DNA of 64,000 nucleotides from contig NC_083346.1 of assembly GCF_019175385.1 (NCBI RefSeq), positions 60,665,821 through 60,729,820 on the forward strand. Reading direction: 5' to 3'. This DNA comes from Lycium barbarum. Taxonomy: Eukaryota; Streptophyta; Magnoliopsida; Solanales; Solanaceae. The first letter of the stretch is position 1, and each line of letters begins with the position of its first letter. The notes below the pieces were generated by a model. It worked only from the letters and a program-made list of their open reading frames with translations, had not been told where the DNA came from and searched no databases. The translations under genes and the position numbers were made by a program. Below are positions 33,640 through 46,004 of the stretch, piece after piece.

Positions 33640-33675
33640 AACATTCGAGGACGAATGTTTTAAAGGGGGGGAGGA
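33640..33675 (+). other. RE-7 pre-PPT inverted repeat and polypurine tract
   Basis: Perfect AACATTCG-AGGA-CGAATGTT (33640-33659), then TAAAGGGGGGGAGGA to the LTR start at 33676. Confidence 0.9.
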
Positions 33676-36600
33676 TGTTACATCCAACATTTTTGTGTAT
33701 TCGAAAATTTTGAGATAACTTGACTTGTAATGAAAAAGGCCATATTTGGACCTTACTTGGTGTGAATGTGTCGGTTATGAATACGTTGGTGTGGAATTAA
33801 GAAAGGAGGCCAAGGGAAAAAATCGGAATATTTGAAACTTGTTCCATGAATTACAATTATTTAGCCAACAATTGGACTAAAAAAAAAAAAAAAGTGAGGC
33901 CCAAATCTAAGGGCCCAACCGGCCACAACATGGCCCAAGTCCATGGATTCATTAATTTCCATGTGACAATTATAATATGGACTATATTATATATGTCCTT
34001 ATCATGTAGAAGCTTCAAGTGAAATCAAGAAAAACAAAGCAAGAAAAAAAAAAGAGGTTTCGGGTAAGAGAAAGAGAGAAGAGAAAAAGAAAGAAAAAAA
34101 TTCTTGGAGCCAATTCCTTTGGTTCAAAAATTCATTCCTTGTGGGATTATTACCAAGCTCAAGATTCTCTACAACTTGATATAATTATCTTGGCAAGAGG
34201 ACAACTCTAGTGGCAAGTGAGAAACTTGAAGGAAAGGTAAGAATTTTATGCTTTTGATATGTTATGGGAGGTGTATGTATGATGTAGTAAGTGGAAATGA
34301 ATGAAAAGCATGAAAATTTTGTGTGTTGGGATTGTATGCATGTTGGCCGTGAGTATGCATATATATTGCATGCCTATGATGACTTGAATTCATGTTGGAA
34401 TCTTGTTGTAGTTATAGTAGAAAGTGTATTGGAAGTGAAAGTTGAATGAATTAGTGAAAGTTGGAAAAAAATAGTATGTGGCCGTGAGATGTAAGGAGTG
34501 AAATGGAAGTGAATTAAGTTTTGTTAGTATGTTAAGTGTGTTATGGTGAAGTAAATGAAAAGATAATAGTTCTTGTTGTCATGGAAAAATGGTTGCTATG
34601 TTGTTATAAGAAATTATGCAAATTTATTGTAACTTATGTAAATATGGAAATGAAAGTAGTAAGAGGCAAATTAGGATTGTCATTGATGAAGTTGGAAGAT
34701 ATGAATATGTCATGAACATGCTTGCTAAAAGATTGGTTTGGAAATGTAAGGTCGGAATGAAAGATGTGATGTTATGTCGGAAAGATGGCTAGTATGCCAT
34801 ATTATGTGTTTTGTGATACTTGTTGTTGTTATTGATGTTGTTGTTGGGTTGCTGTGTTGATATATTAAGTCGAGCTAAGTCTCGGGGATGTTATATATAT
34901 AGGGGAAGTGCTGCCGAAATTTCGGTAGGCAAATATATAATAAACTTGGAGTCTTAAGGTTTGAATTTGACAATTGGTAAACTTGACCATTTGTAGATTC
35001 TGGACGAAATTGGAATCGAAGCCAAGCGAGCGTAAGACGCAATAGAGGTATGTAAAGCCTTCCCCTTCGTTCTTAGGCATGTTCTGAACATAATAGGCTC
35101 GGCCGCGAGCCTTAAATACGACTCCGTTCCTCGAAATTCGAGATGGAAATCCGCTCCAATCCCTTCAGTAAGATTGAATTACTTTTCTTATAACTTGTCC
35201 CTAAAGTGAACTTTTGTATGAAACTTTCCTAAACGGAGTCGGTATACTTCCAAATGATTATGGAGGACCTCATAAGGTCTATTATCAGTAATTTACGTAT
35301 GCCGCCTCGAGTTGGTCCGAGGTGGGCCCACGGAGCCCCTATACCTATGGTATGACCTAAATTGTCTTATTTCTGTCCGTTCTTCACCAGCAACATCTGG
35401 ACTATTATTCTGATCATGATATGACTACTTTTTATATAAATCTTACAAAATGGTTTTGACATCTGGAGATCTGATTCTGGTTATAATCTGTCGTGCCTTC
35501 CCGAATAGGATATAGGCGCATATTATGCACACTATTCGGATACTTTGATTTGACTCGCCGCTTGGCATACTTCAGTTTGATTGAGTCTGTATAATGATTT
35601 GTATGTCTGTGGTTTCTCACTAATCTGTTCGTGGATGTCTCAATGCTTCCTTTCACCGGATCCCGGGCCGGTTTATATCGTGCGGATGGGCCGCCGAGTC
35701 CCTTGTCGGGGGCCGGGTCCCATGTATGAATTCTGAAGTATGATGTGTCCGGTTCTGGGGTACTGTGGTATATGTCCGTCCCCGGTTACCGTGTATATGT
35801 TACGAAGTATGATGTGTCCGGTTTCCCGGCGTGTGATCTGTCCCCGGGGTTACCGCGGTTATGATATGATGTGGTATGTGACGGAAATGTTCGAAGATAT
35901 GACATCTTCTGAAATATGATATGTTGTGGCGCCAAAGGAAGGAGTGACGACCACGTTCCTGTGCCCTATTATGATTCTGTCTGTCTGATTGGATTCCGAT
36001 TCTGTCTTCCGTATGGATTCTGATTCTGTCTGTCCGTATGGATTCTCATTCTGTTTGTCCGTATGGATTATCATTCTGTCTGTCCGTATGGATTATGATT
36101 CCGTCTGTCCGTATGGATTGTGATTCTGCCCGTCCGTCTGGACCATAATTCTGTCCGTCCGTTTGATTTATGGTTCTGTCCGCTATATTTCTGTGCTTCC
36201 GGTTCAGGCTATGATTATGTTTGTTATGTTTCTGCTTTACATACTCGGTACATTTTTCGTACTGACCCCCGGTTCTTCGGGGGCTGCATTACATGCCCGC
36301 AGGTACAGACGCACCTGGAGATACGCCGCCAGTCTAGGGCTCAGATTCTGCTATTTTGAAGAGCTCCTTGATCCGGAGCGTGTACTTTTGGTATATATCT
36401 TCTGTCTTCTGTATATTCTGTATGTATGGTAACTCCGGGTACGGCGGGGCCCTGTCCCGTCATATGACTCTGTATGTCTGTTAGAGGCCTGTAGATATGT
36501 ATGTGGGTTACGGGTTGCTACTGTTCAGGTAGGTACGTATGATTTTGTGACTCCGTCCATTATGTTAGCCTCATCGGCTTATGTATAAGTTTCACTATGT

Positions 36601-36760
36601 TTATGTATGTATATATTCTCGCGCGCGCCATAATTGTATTGGCTTGAATATGTGAACACCTATTGTGAATTTTCTGTCTGGTTCGCCAACTCTGTTAGGT
36701 AGGTACGTATGGGTACCCAGTTAGGGTACCAGTCGTGGCCCATGGGGTTGGGTCGTGACA
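33676..36760 (+). repeat. RE-7 3' LTR (3085 bp)
   Basis: Direct repeat of 24149-27277, ends GGGTCGTGACA, followed by TSD GTTAT. Confidence 0.95.
36245..36379 (+). ncRNA. Three-hairpin LTR RNA module (RE-7 3' LTR)
   Basis: Gamma 36245-36265, delta CCCCCG/CGGGGG 36266-36283, epsilon GCTCC/GGAGC 36363-36379. Confidence 0.65.
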
Positions 36761-36765
36761 GTTAT

Positions 36766-39207
36766 AACCATATCCTCAATACGATTTCTTAAATACGTAC
36801 ATTCCTAATGTGCCATCACCATCTCCATTATTCCTCGTAGCAGGATTATATATTGCGATGAACCAATAATCATAGTTCGAACTGGTCTATAGCTCACAAT
36901 ATCTTCGAGTTCTTGTCAAACTCTCCCTTTAATTCCTTTGCCTCAAATCTTGCAATATAACTTATAATTATAAGGTACCACAACTTCTTTCCAACATCGG
37001 TATGGTATACTTACCCTTGACTTCCTTATTCCAGTAACCACTTAGTTAGCTGTCATTCCTTGTTGGCTTTCCGGTGTGTCCATTCCCATCTGTGGGGCAT
37101 AACCTTACGTTGATGGTTCATATAATTCTATAATACATACCCTTATGCTCAGTATGGTTAGTGACCCGTGATATACTTTGTAATTTCTATTGATGTTGTT
37201 GCCTTTCTATCTGCACCCACATCGTTCTTCCTCTCTTTAGAGATCGCCACACCGCTTATCGTTACTCCCTTTGTTATGATTCTTATATTTTTCCTTTAAT
37301 TTCAAGATTTTCTTCCGTTGTAACCCAAAAGTGTCCTTTGTACTCATCATCCATTTCGTCATTCTCTTTCTGGTTAGCTTGCAGAGCTTTCCTACTCTCT
37401 TTATTACTATTTAGGATACGTCGCTGCCTATTTAGGTACGACACCAACTTCCCTGGTCTAGAAATACCATATCTCACGTCCGCATGAAGTATTCTCTTGA
37501 TCCATTTTAATTCCTTTTCATACCTGCTTTGTGGTATGCTTATCTTTAATTCGTTCCTGCTCCCTCTTAATGCATTTTTGGTATGCCACTACGTCCCGAA
37601 TTTTGGCCTCCTTAAGCTAACCTTTTTCTTTCCTTGGACTTTAACAATGCCATACCTCGTTTCAGGACTAGAACTGCCCTTCCCCCCTTTTTAAGGGTGT
37701 TCTTATAAACTAGTAACTCCCGAGTATCAGTAGTCATTGGCCTACCCTAACGATCTTTCGACTCTTTTGGTCTCTTATAATACCGGAATTCTCTCATCGT
37801 ATAGCTTGACTTATTTTCCTTTCTGCTAATCGAGGGCTTTGCATTTGAATGAAGCGCTTATGCATTACAGATCCATTCTCGCTGCCTTTTTTTAAGGCCT
37901 TTCTACTTCTACCTTTTATGACTGAACATTTCTCAAATCAACGGGTTAATGGAAACATTGGAATCCATCAAAACATTTTACGGGACGTTTGGTCACACTT
38001 TGCTCTTTTTATCCCTCGTCTTCCTCCACAACTATTATCACTGAAATTCTTCTTACTCTGAGTTTCCGGTTTCACTCTACGTTTACAATATATCATTGAG
38101 GGTTAATATGCTACACTCTTCCCCTTCCACTATCAATCCTTTTATTCTCTTGGCTCACTTATCCGAAATTTTCCTTGACTACTTACTTGCGTCCCACCTA
38201 TGCGTTGTAGTTCTTCCAGTGTTCTGCCACTTCTTGTTCGTGTCATGAATTCCTTGCAAATATACCCTCTTCTTTCTTCTCCTTCTGGCCATCAAGGCTA
38301 GTCCATACTCATAAATATTTCCCATACATCCTTCTATTTCCTTTATAATTAAACCTCGGTATTCCTTATCCTCATCCCATGTCATTGATGTACTACCTCC
38401 CGGTTAGCTTTGTTAGTTCATTAACCTCTCGCTTGTCCTTGGTGATTTCTCAATTTTTCTTTTCTTCCTTTCTTCTTCTTTTGACAAGCCCATTTGTGTA
38501 CCTTACCTGCTTTAATCCTCAAACCTTCCTTGAGTTCCTTCCTCCCCGAGCGCCCTTCTCCACTTGTTATTTTATAGTATCGACCCTAACGTTTGTAAAA
38601 TATTCCTTTAAACATGAAAATCCGTTCTATTCTTAAATCATCTTTTAGGAATGCTTCTCCGTTTTCGAGGCAACCGTGTCAGTATGACTACACATTTATC
38701 CCTTTATACACCTCTCGAGAGCTGGAAATCTTTTAATATCGTTGCAAGGCCTGAACAATTCTCTCGCTTACTTCACATCCCTATTTGTGATTACTATCCT
38801 TTAGTCCCACTTATCGAAGTCTATTTTCTGACCCCACACATTCATCTTTTGTTTCACACTACCATACTTTATCCCTTTCGCATGCCTACCTTCAAATTTT
38901 ATCAAAATAGTCCCTTGCCTTACCCATTGTCCCTCTTGGAAGCTTCACTTACCCTGGTTTCTTACACTTTTTTTTTTCTCAAGGCATTCTAATCTCTTTA
39001 CTTTCTATATATTCACTTTCTTCCTTTCCCTGATGTTGTTGCATTAGGACTTTCCAACTCTAGCCTGTGGTGACAATATCATTAACTTAACTTGTAACAT
39101 CTATCACTTGAACTTCACTACCCTGTTCGATTGATGCCTTTAGTATACCGCAATGTCGGTTGCTGCGACATATATATCGGTTGGCGTAGCCACATATGGT
39201 ATTTCAT

Positions 39208-39239
<32 letters not shown>

Positions 39240-39458
39240 GTTTACTAATGCCTCGCTTACAAAGTACTTCCCAATACTATTTGTACTCATCCTAATTCTA
39301 GAGCTGTGATGCTTTTTTTTTTTCTCTTTGCTGGTCTAGTCCGCCTCATCCTTCACGATCTTTTAGAGTTTCCAACCACTCCGCATACTCCCATCGTCCT
39401 AAGGCTACTCCAGCTTCTTATCTGTCTTTTATGTCTGAATTTGTAGGACTCTTAATAT
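36766..39458 (-). other. RE-6 internal non-coding body
   Basis: Strongly purine-rich on the minus strand. Short frames (for example 37283-37477 on the minus strand) have no recognisable domain. A CA/TA microsatellite lies at about 39208-39240. Confidence 0.6.
39208..39240. repeat. CA/TA microsatellite
   Basis: (CA)n of about 12 units followed by (TA)n of about 5. Confidence 0.95.
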
Positions 39459-39562
39459 ACTTCCCAGGGTGTCACCCATCCTAGTATTTCTCTCACCCCA
39501 GCATGCTTAACCTTGGAGTGCTAATGGGATCCGGTGCGTTAGTGCTAGTATAATCGCATACA
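39459..39562 (-). other. 5S rRNA-derived segment (RE-6), best preserved copy
   Basis: On the minus strand it matches nearly the whole of plant 5S rRNA from about nucleotide 2 to 105: ATGCGATTATACTAGCAC, CACCGGATCCCATTAGCACT, box A GGTTAAGCATGCT (39500-39512) and the box C region ACTAGGATGGGTGAC with CCTGGGAAGT (39459-39485). The 3' terminal stem is missing, so it cannot be a functional ribosomal RNA. Confidence 0.88.
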
Positions 39563-40032
39563 CCTTACTGCGTGACCTTCCTCACATAACCTAAAGCAAG
39601 TTGAAGTTTTAACAAATTCGAAAACATTCTCGTAATGCATCTCCCTCCGAATTAGAAAGGATCTCTTACTCTTCCGACTAAGCAAATGCTATTTTGGCCT
39701 TTTCAGTCCTCAATATTCACCTTTTCATCTGTGTATATGACTACCTTCCATCCTAGATATCAAGATTTCCAATGGTGGAGACAACACCTTAATCGCAGTT
39801 ACTCCAAATACTTAAGTCATTGATCCCCTTTAGAATTTCTGCTCATCACTAATCAGTATTACCCTGAAGTAATTATATACGCACATAGGAAATTTCAATA
39901 AGAACTCGTATACCTGTAGCTGATCGGTCCTTAGCCTGATCTGGTAAGCTATAGAGTGAAGTGTGCTCTTCATCGTTGTCTTCCTACCGTTTACTAGTCT
40001 GGCCTAACATAATGCTGAAACGTAAGGAAAAT

Positions 40033-40335
40033 CTAGACATGCCAACTTTGTACTTCCTCAATTACGTCTTCATCCACAGGAGTCTCGTGACCCTTAAAGG
40101 GGTCTTTGTCATATGATTTCTCAGTCGGGTCTCCTCCTACTGGAGCCACATCCTCCGATGGGTCCGCCTCAATGGAATAACTGATGCTCTTTCTTATACC
40201 TCTTGACATCCTCGATCCTGAGTCGACGGGCGATACGGGTCTCATGTCCTCCTTCGGAGCCTCACTTACGCTCCCATTAACTGAACTTGTCCTCTTCTCC
40301 AATACAATCCTGAAATTTAACAAAAATCGTACCAC
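40033..40335 (-). pseudogene. RE-6 possible gag N-terminal remnant
   Basis: A 100-codon acidic, Ser/Pro-rich frame in the position where gag starts in the other elements. No capsid or zinc-knuckle motif. It may simply be a decayed gag N-terminus or a chance frame. Confidence 0.3.
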
Positions 40336-40356
40336 GAACGAGCTTTCCTATCATTG

Positions 40357-40372
40357 GCTCTATTGCACGATC
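40357..40372 (-). other. Conserved leader motif (RE-6)
   Basis: GATCGTGCAATAGAGC; one C-to-T type change (CGA to CAA). Confidence 0.55.
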
Positions 40373-40415
40373 TATGATCACAAAGAAAGATGACATCCTA
40401 AATGTCCTGTAGCTT

Positions 40416-40455
40416 CCTGTTTATAGATGTGGTGCACAACACACCGACAAACAAG
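40416..40455 (-). ncRNA. RE-6 leader hairpin with GTGCAC loop
   Basis: Outer stem CTTGTTTGT/ATAAACAGG, inner stem GGTGTG/CACATC, palindrome GTGCAC at 40432-40437. Confidence 0.7.
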
Positions 40456-40496
40456 ACTCCACTAGACATGGTCTGTAGACAATCCGAGGATGAACT

Positions 40497-40508
40497 GCTA
40501 TGATACCA
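40497..40508 (-). other. RE-6 primer binding site (one mismatch)
   Basis: TGGTATCATAGC on the minus strand. The tRNA complement would be TGGTATCAGAGC, so one position has changed. Confidence 0.88.
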
Positions 40509-40860
40509 CTTTTGTCACGATCCAAACCAATGGGCCATGACTAGTGCCCGAGCTGGGCACCCGTATACGACCCGCTAGTTATAATCAGACTGAAACTGAA
40601 AATAATATGGCACTCTATAAAAGCATGCTATGAACTCATCATATCATAAATCAGAAAGAACCTGTCTGCTGAGAAGTCACAGCTAACAAAAACATAACAA
40701 ATATGCAAGCCGACAAGGCTGCCGCTATACACGGGGACGTCCAAGACTAACTACATCGATATAGTTGACCAAACCGTATATACACAACCCACATATGTCT
40801 ACAGACCTCTAAGAATATAGCAGAATATATGTCAAAAGGATCTTTACCCAAAATATCTCA

Positions 40861-40995
40861 AGCTCCGGAAAAATAGAGCTCTCCAAGCAGCTGAGCAAAA
40901 GTCCTAAGCCAGAGCATTACCAAACTGAGTGTCTGTACCTGCGGGCATGAAATGCAGCCCCCGAAAAAAGGGGGTCAGTACGGAAAATGTACTGA
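40861..40995 (-). ncRNA. Three-hairpin LTR RNA module (RE-6 5' LTR)
   Basis: Gamma 40975-40995, delta CCCCC/GGGGG 40958-40974, epsilon 40861-40880 weakened by one change. Confidence 0.6.
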
Positions 40996-41125
40996 GTATG
41001 TAAAGCATGAAATACAATAATGAAGATGATGTCTGAGTAGAAGATGATAGGAGACAAGTATGATAATCAAGGATACCAATGCATCTGTGCCTTATGAGAT
41101 GAGTGTCATGCATATATATAATATA

Positions 41126-41403
41126 CCGTACCCAGCCCTCTAGTGAGGGACTCGGTGAATCATCATATATATACCGTACCCGGCCCTCTAGTGAGGGACT
41201 CGGTGAAATCATCATATATATACCGTACCCGGCCCTCTAGGGAGGGACTCGGTGAAATAATCATATATATACCATACCCGGCCCTCTAGTGAGAAACTCG
41301 GTGAAATCATCATATATATACCGTACTCGGCCCTCTAGTGAGGGACTCGGTGAAATAAGCATATATATACCGTACCCGTCCCTCTAGTGAGGGACTCGTT
41401 GAA
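41126..41403. repeat. 49-bp minisatellite, 6 units
   Basis: The same unit as 21710-21938, with one extra copy. Confidence 0.93.
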
Positions 41404-43349
41404 CGATGCAATGAAACTGTACACGAATACGTACCCTGCCCAGGACTCTGCGAATGATATATTAACGGTATGCACGAGTAGAATATCATGAGCAACCATA
41501 TGCAAACTAAGTCATCATCTGAGACTCAATAGAATGAACCAACATTTGAGAATTAAAGACAACTATCATGTCAAGCACTATTGAGAACTAGAGTTCCTTG
41601 GAGTCGTATGCATGTTCATCATTTGCTCACTTTATGTAGTTCATGCCATAAAGAAAGAAGGGATACCTTTACATACACTTTGGAGCCTTTAGAAGTAGAG
41701 TCATCATCAATTAGTAAAATTGAGAAAATCTAGAAGTAGCTCCACATTCTCAATATTCGCTTTGAAGTCATAAACTTGAGTTCTTAAAACACGAAATCAT
41801 CATTATCGTTGTCACCATCATAAAATCATTCTTATCCTCCACTTCATGAGAATCTTTAAGAACCATGGACTTTTAGTTTTTGAAAACAAGAAGGTTATGA
41901 AAACATTTATGAAATCATACCATAGGAATCATGCCTTTGAAAGAAAGGGACGAGCCTTAACATACTTGTTCAGCCTCCAATTATCTAACATTATTCGTCC
42001 TAGCTCTCAAGTCTACATTTATGAGGATTCACACAATCGTTAGATTCATCGTAGTATATTTGTGCTAAGCTCTCAAGTCAAACTATTTATATCCTGCTGA
42101 AAATCGGGCAGCATTTCCCCTGTTTATATGCCTAACCCAGAATCTCAATACAGCAACCAACAACAACAACAACAATACCAACATCAATAACATCATTTCC
42201 AATACCAAAATATTCCATAAAACATCCCACGCGATGTTTGTCCAATTTCTCAACCAACAACTTTATTATATAACCATTTCATCACTCTATCTTCGTAAAT
42301 AAACCAAAAGTAATATTAATAAGGAGGGATTCATACCTTATTTTTGTTAAAAGAGCGATATCTTCAATATCCACATTGAATCCACCGCAAAACCATACTA
42401 GAATCACATCTATGCGTTTATCCGAGCTTCGATTAATACTCCGTCACTTGAAAATTGCTTACTTTTTTGTTTCCCTCTCTCTCCTCTCTCTTCAATTTCT
42501 AGAAATTTCTGGGCTAAAATCTGGTGAAAAAAAGAGGGTCTTACCCTTTTTATAAGGGTCAAATTGGGGTCAAATCCGGGTCGGGGGGTCGCTGTAGCAT
42601 TTTACTGTAGCAATCGGCTTTTGTAGTTGTACTGTAGCACGCGTTTCTGCTCTGTCAACTGAACTTGTAACGTCCATAATTCTCTGGTACGAAGTCCAAT
42701 CGACGAGCAGTTTGTTGCGTTGGAAACTAGACTCGACGAACTTAATTTTAGGCTTTTGTGTCACCTTAAAACACTTCATATACTAAGAGTTATTAGTCTC
42801 ACAAGTTGGACCAAAATTTTCACACAAAACATTACCCCTCCTTTTTCCAAAGTCGCACTACTCCATTTCTTCCACTCATTTCCTTATAAAACCTTCTGCT
42901 ATACCTTATATACATCCTTCCTCATTAAATATACTTAATAATACTTGCTCCTTATATTCCAAAGTGGTTTTACTTAACCATAACTCAACGTACTTATGTT
43001 TCAAATTTGATAAGTGCTTCTTCGAAGATACGGGGTGTAACATTAAAAGACGAGTAAGAGGTAAAACAAGGATAATGTAGTCATGATACTCCGGGTTAGT
43101 TGAAGGAAATTATATGGTAAATTGAGTTGAAATGTTTAGTTGGGACTATCGTTAGGAGCAAATAGGACAACTACTTTGAATATGACATAAGTACATGCTA
43201 TACACTTCCTATGGTAGCCTGGGGTATGACAAATTACGAATGCAATAAGATCACGGAATGAAGGGGAAGCTTAGTCCCCGATACATTAGGCCTTACGAGA
43301 TTATGCACCAATGGGCAAGGTGGCTTAGGAATTAGATCTTCCTCCTGAT

Positions 43350-43646
43350 TTGGAGTCAGTCCACCTGGTTTTTCATGTCTCAGTGCTCTGTAAGTGTATT
43401 GGAGATTCTACGAGGATTGTTCCGATTGATAATGTCCAAGTGATAGAAAAGCTAGCATATGAAGAAGTCCCTATTGCCATCTTAGTCAGGCAAGTACGAA
43501 GACTTCGAAATAAGGAAGTAGCTTCAGTCAAAGTCTTGTGGCGAAACAACAACCGGGAAGAAATGACTTTGGAAGCAGACGAGAGTATGAAGTTAAAGTA
43601 TCCACACTTATTCAAAGCCCAGGAGAGATTCAAGATGAAACACTAA
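43350..43646 (+). pseudogene. pol: RE-9 integrase C-terminus with chromodomain
   Basis: The frame reads VHLVFHVSVLCKCIGD, AYEEVPIAILVRQVRRLRNK, EVASVKVLWRNNNREEMTLE and ends PHLFKAQERFKMKH. This is the standard end of Tekay/Del-type pol: the post-GPY/F linker and a chromodomain, which targets integration to chromatin marks. The second aromatic-cage Trp (usually EEATWE) is Leu. The 98-codon frame is open to its natural stop, but everything upstream is decayed or lost. The initiating ATG is incidental; the real frame came from upstream. Confidence 0.85.
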
Positions 43647-43821
43647 CATTATGAAGCATGTATACTTACTTTTCATGCATATGGGTCATGTGTGACCAAT
43701 TTGTATTGCTATTGTGTTGTGGCCCTATGAGGCAATGATATTATGGGTTGTTGTCATAGGAGGGTATTGCCATATTACAGGGGAAACTCTTGCGAAATTT
43801 TCGTAGAATTCCCGAGTGCTT

Positions 43822-43858
43822 AACATTCGAGGACAAATGTTCCAAAAGGGGGGAAGAG
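43822..43858 (+). other. RE-9 pre-PPT inverted repeat and polypurine tract
   Basis: AACATTCG-AGGA-CAAATGTT (one mismatch, 43822-43841), then AAAAGGGGGGAAGAG. Confidence 0.85.
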
Positions 43859-44227
43859 TGTTACACCTTGGAAATTTCATGTCGTCATGTAGTGAGTGAA
43901 CCACTGTGAGCTTAAGGATAACAGGGAGTTCTTAAGACTATAAGATGGAAAATTAGTGGTCTTAGAATGTGTACGTCAAGATCTTGAAGTTATATGAATT
44001 GATGGAATAAGGATTGATAAGGACAAGTGGAGTATAAGTGAGATTTAGGAAAGGCTTCGTAAATTATCGCATTAAGAATTGTTTGGTAAGGTCTTGAGGA
44101 CGAGTTATAGGGATGTTTATATCATTAATGAAGTATTTAACAAGTGTTAAGAAGGTTGTATAAGGATTGGAGACCAAACGAAACGACGAGAACAACTTCG
44201 GGAAAACTCTGAGTTACACGACCATGT

Positions 44228-44262
44228 TATACGGCCCGTGGAATGTTATACGGACCGTACAA
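44228..44262 (+). promoter_or_regulatory. TATACGGNCCGT palindromes (RE-9 LTR)
   Basis: Two dyads 20 bp apart (TATACGGCCCGT and TATACGGACCGTA), upstream of the TATA box. Confidence 0.5.
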
Positions 44263-44391
44263 TGGTCTGTATAACCCAACAGCAACGAAGTGTTCCATGG
44301 TGGTGAACCACGACCACTTTTAGGGACCCTGCAATGTTCCACAAACCGTACAAGTGTCCGTGGAAGTCCCGACGGGCTGAATAAGTTCACT

Positions 44392-44400
44392 TATATAAAT
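44392..44400 (+). promoter_or_regulatory. TATA box, RE-9 LTR
   Basis: TATATAAAT about 530 bp into the LTR and about 250 bp before the conserved splice donor. This would place a short first exon between about 44425 and 44647. Confidence 0.55.
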
Positions 44401-45372
44401 GTGACCCCACTTCATTAATTTCATTTCCCACACACTTCTTCATCTCTCTCAAGACCTCTAGAAGGTTCCACATACTTCATCTACAAGAATACAAAGGAAA
44501 ACAAACATCAATATCAAGAATTCAAGTGAATAGAGTGCAAGGAAGCTCTTTGGAGTTGCTAGAGTCAAGAAATCCCTTGGAAGTTGAAGCTAGGGTTTTC
44601 TTCAAGGGAAGTATTGCCACCCTAAACCCGTTCCTACGCATTCAAAGGTGAGTTTTATGATTATTCCATGTTGGTTAAAGTATTGAAAAGTTGAAACACT
44701 TGGATTATGGAAGAAGATGGAAAATGGGTTACAAAACATGAGATTAGTGGAAATTGTGAATAGTGGATTAATATGAATCATGAATATTGATATGTTGTGA
44801 TTGTAATTATGTTATGAATGATGTTAAGAGCATGAGAGAAACATTAGATGAGAATGAATGTAACGTGGTAGTATGGTTATGATTATGGATGACCATGAGA
44901 GGAAATTGTAGGAATTGGATAGTAATGAATTTGACCAAAGTCATTGATGATGATATTATGAATGTTAATATTGACGTTTGGGAGTTGAAATATGATATGG
45001 GGAAAGTAGTAGAAACAAAGGAGATGCTGCTCAATTTTCTATAGCTTTAGTTCAAACATGCTTATATTGTTGATTATCTAATACAAGTATGAACTCTCTT
45101 GAAGGTAGAAACGTGAATATTGAAGAGGAGCGTTCAAGCGATAGAGTAGCTAGACGAAAAGGTGTGTGAGGCTATTCCTTTCTTTCTATGACATGAATCG
45201 GATGGTATGATTTTGTCCCTCTTCTCCATCAATCCTCTATATCAGGGAAAACTAATAGCCTATGTTCATGAATAGCCATATGAGATGAGAGATATATTAT
45301 GAGTTCAACAATGATGATGATGAGTTAAGTATAAAGAATCTAGAGTTCATGATATGATGTTCCTATAACGAT

Positions 45373-45588
45373 AATGATGTCATTTATTGAATACACTCAC
45401 CTTATATATTATTTCCTTCAAGCTGAGGCAGAATACCCTAAAGATAATGATGTCATTTATTGAATACACTCACCTTATATATAAATTCCTTCAAGGTGAG
45501 GCAGAATACCATAAAGTTAATGATGTCCTTTATTGTATACATTCACCTTATATACTATTTCCTTCAAGGTGAGGCAGAATACTTATAA
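45373..45588 (+). repeat. 73-bp tandem triplication containing hairpin alpha
   Basis: Units start at 45373, 45446 and 45519. Each holds CTCACCTT ... AAG(G/C)TGAG, the alpha stem. Confidence 0.92.
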
Positions 45589-46004
45589 ATGTTCCATAAT
45601 GGAATCGGGGGTTCACGACCTTAGGTCACCTTGATAAATTATAGCTATCTTTGAGTTATTTTACATGCATTATGATGAGTATATGTTGATGATATTACAC
45701 CACGCCTATATGGTATGGGCAGACACACCACTGCAGTGGGCAGCTTATACCCTAGACGCGGGAGGCCTGGACGCAGGTTAATTATTATCACACCGTACCT
45801 ATATGGACGGGCAACTTATACATTATCACACCGTACCTATACGGACGGGATGCTTATATATTTAGGCATACATGATATGACGACAATTATGAAGTAAGCC
45901 AGCATGCATTATTTCTTTATTAAGTGACAGTCAGATACAATTGCTCCTTATTTGATGCATTCTTTATCTCAACGACGTATTGTTATTATTTATGCCTCTC
46001 ATAC

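Larger units (their letters stand above)
24144..36765 (+). mobile_element. RE-7: full-length gag-only Ty3/gypsy element, TSD GTTAT
   Basis: LTRs 24149-27277 and 33676-36760 flank an internal region with primer site, leader hairpin, gag, a 5S-derived segment and a polypurine tract. Perfect 5-bp duplicates GTTAT lie at 24144-24148 and 36761-36765. No protease, reverse transcriptase or integrase is present, so mobility needed another element. Solo LTR RE-8 lies within gag. Confidence 0.95.
40310..42336 (-). other. Putative intron, RE-6 LTR to leader end
   Basis: Donor ATAAG|GTATG at 42336 and acceptor AATTTCAG ending at 40310. The branch point is less clear than in the others. Confidence 0.38.
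21120..43042 (-). mobile_element. RE-6: LTR element without pol, host of RE-5 and RE-7
   Basis: On the minus strand: 5' LTR 40513-43042, primer site, leader, weak gag start, 5S-derived segment, long non-coding body (36766-40512 and 23575-24143) and 3' LTR (21120-23574). The 3' LTR lacks its last 23 bp because RE-5 inserted there. RE-7 with TSD GTTAT splits the internal region. The internal DNA totals about 4.3 kb with no reverse transcriptase or integrase, so it is LARD-like. The right flank is ttaaa (43043-43047). Confidence 0.88.
40513..43042 (-). repeat. RE-6 5' LTR (2530 bp)
   Basis: Starts TGTTACACCCCGTATC at 43042 and ends TTGGATCGTGACA at 40513 on the minus strand. Confidence 0.94.

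Noticed and set aside
36766..39400. Long pyrimidine-rich frames on the plus strand (for example 38651-38992)
   Set aside because: Low-complexity Phe/Leu/Ser/Pro composition with no motif, opposite to the element's own strand. They are compositional frames.
39459..39562. A functional 5S rRNA gene
   Set aside because: The 3' terminal stem is missing and several conserved bases are changed. It is embedded in a retrotransposon internal region, and sister copies are more decayed. It is described as 5S-derived only.
41126..41403. Regular 49-bp repeats resembling a CRISPR array
   Set aside because: There are no unique spacers: whole units are repeated head to tail, the setting is a plant LTR, and no cas gene is present. 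It is a minisatellite.
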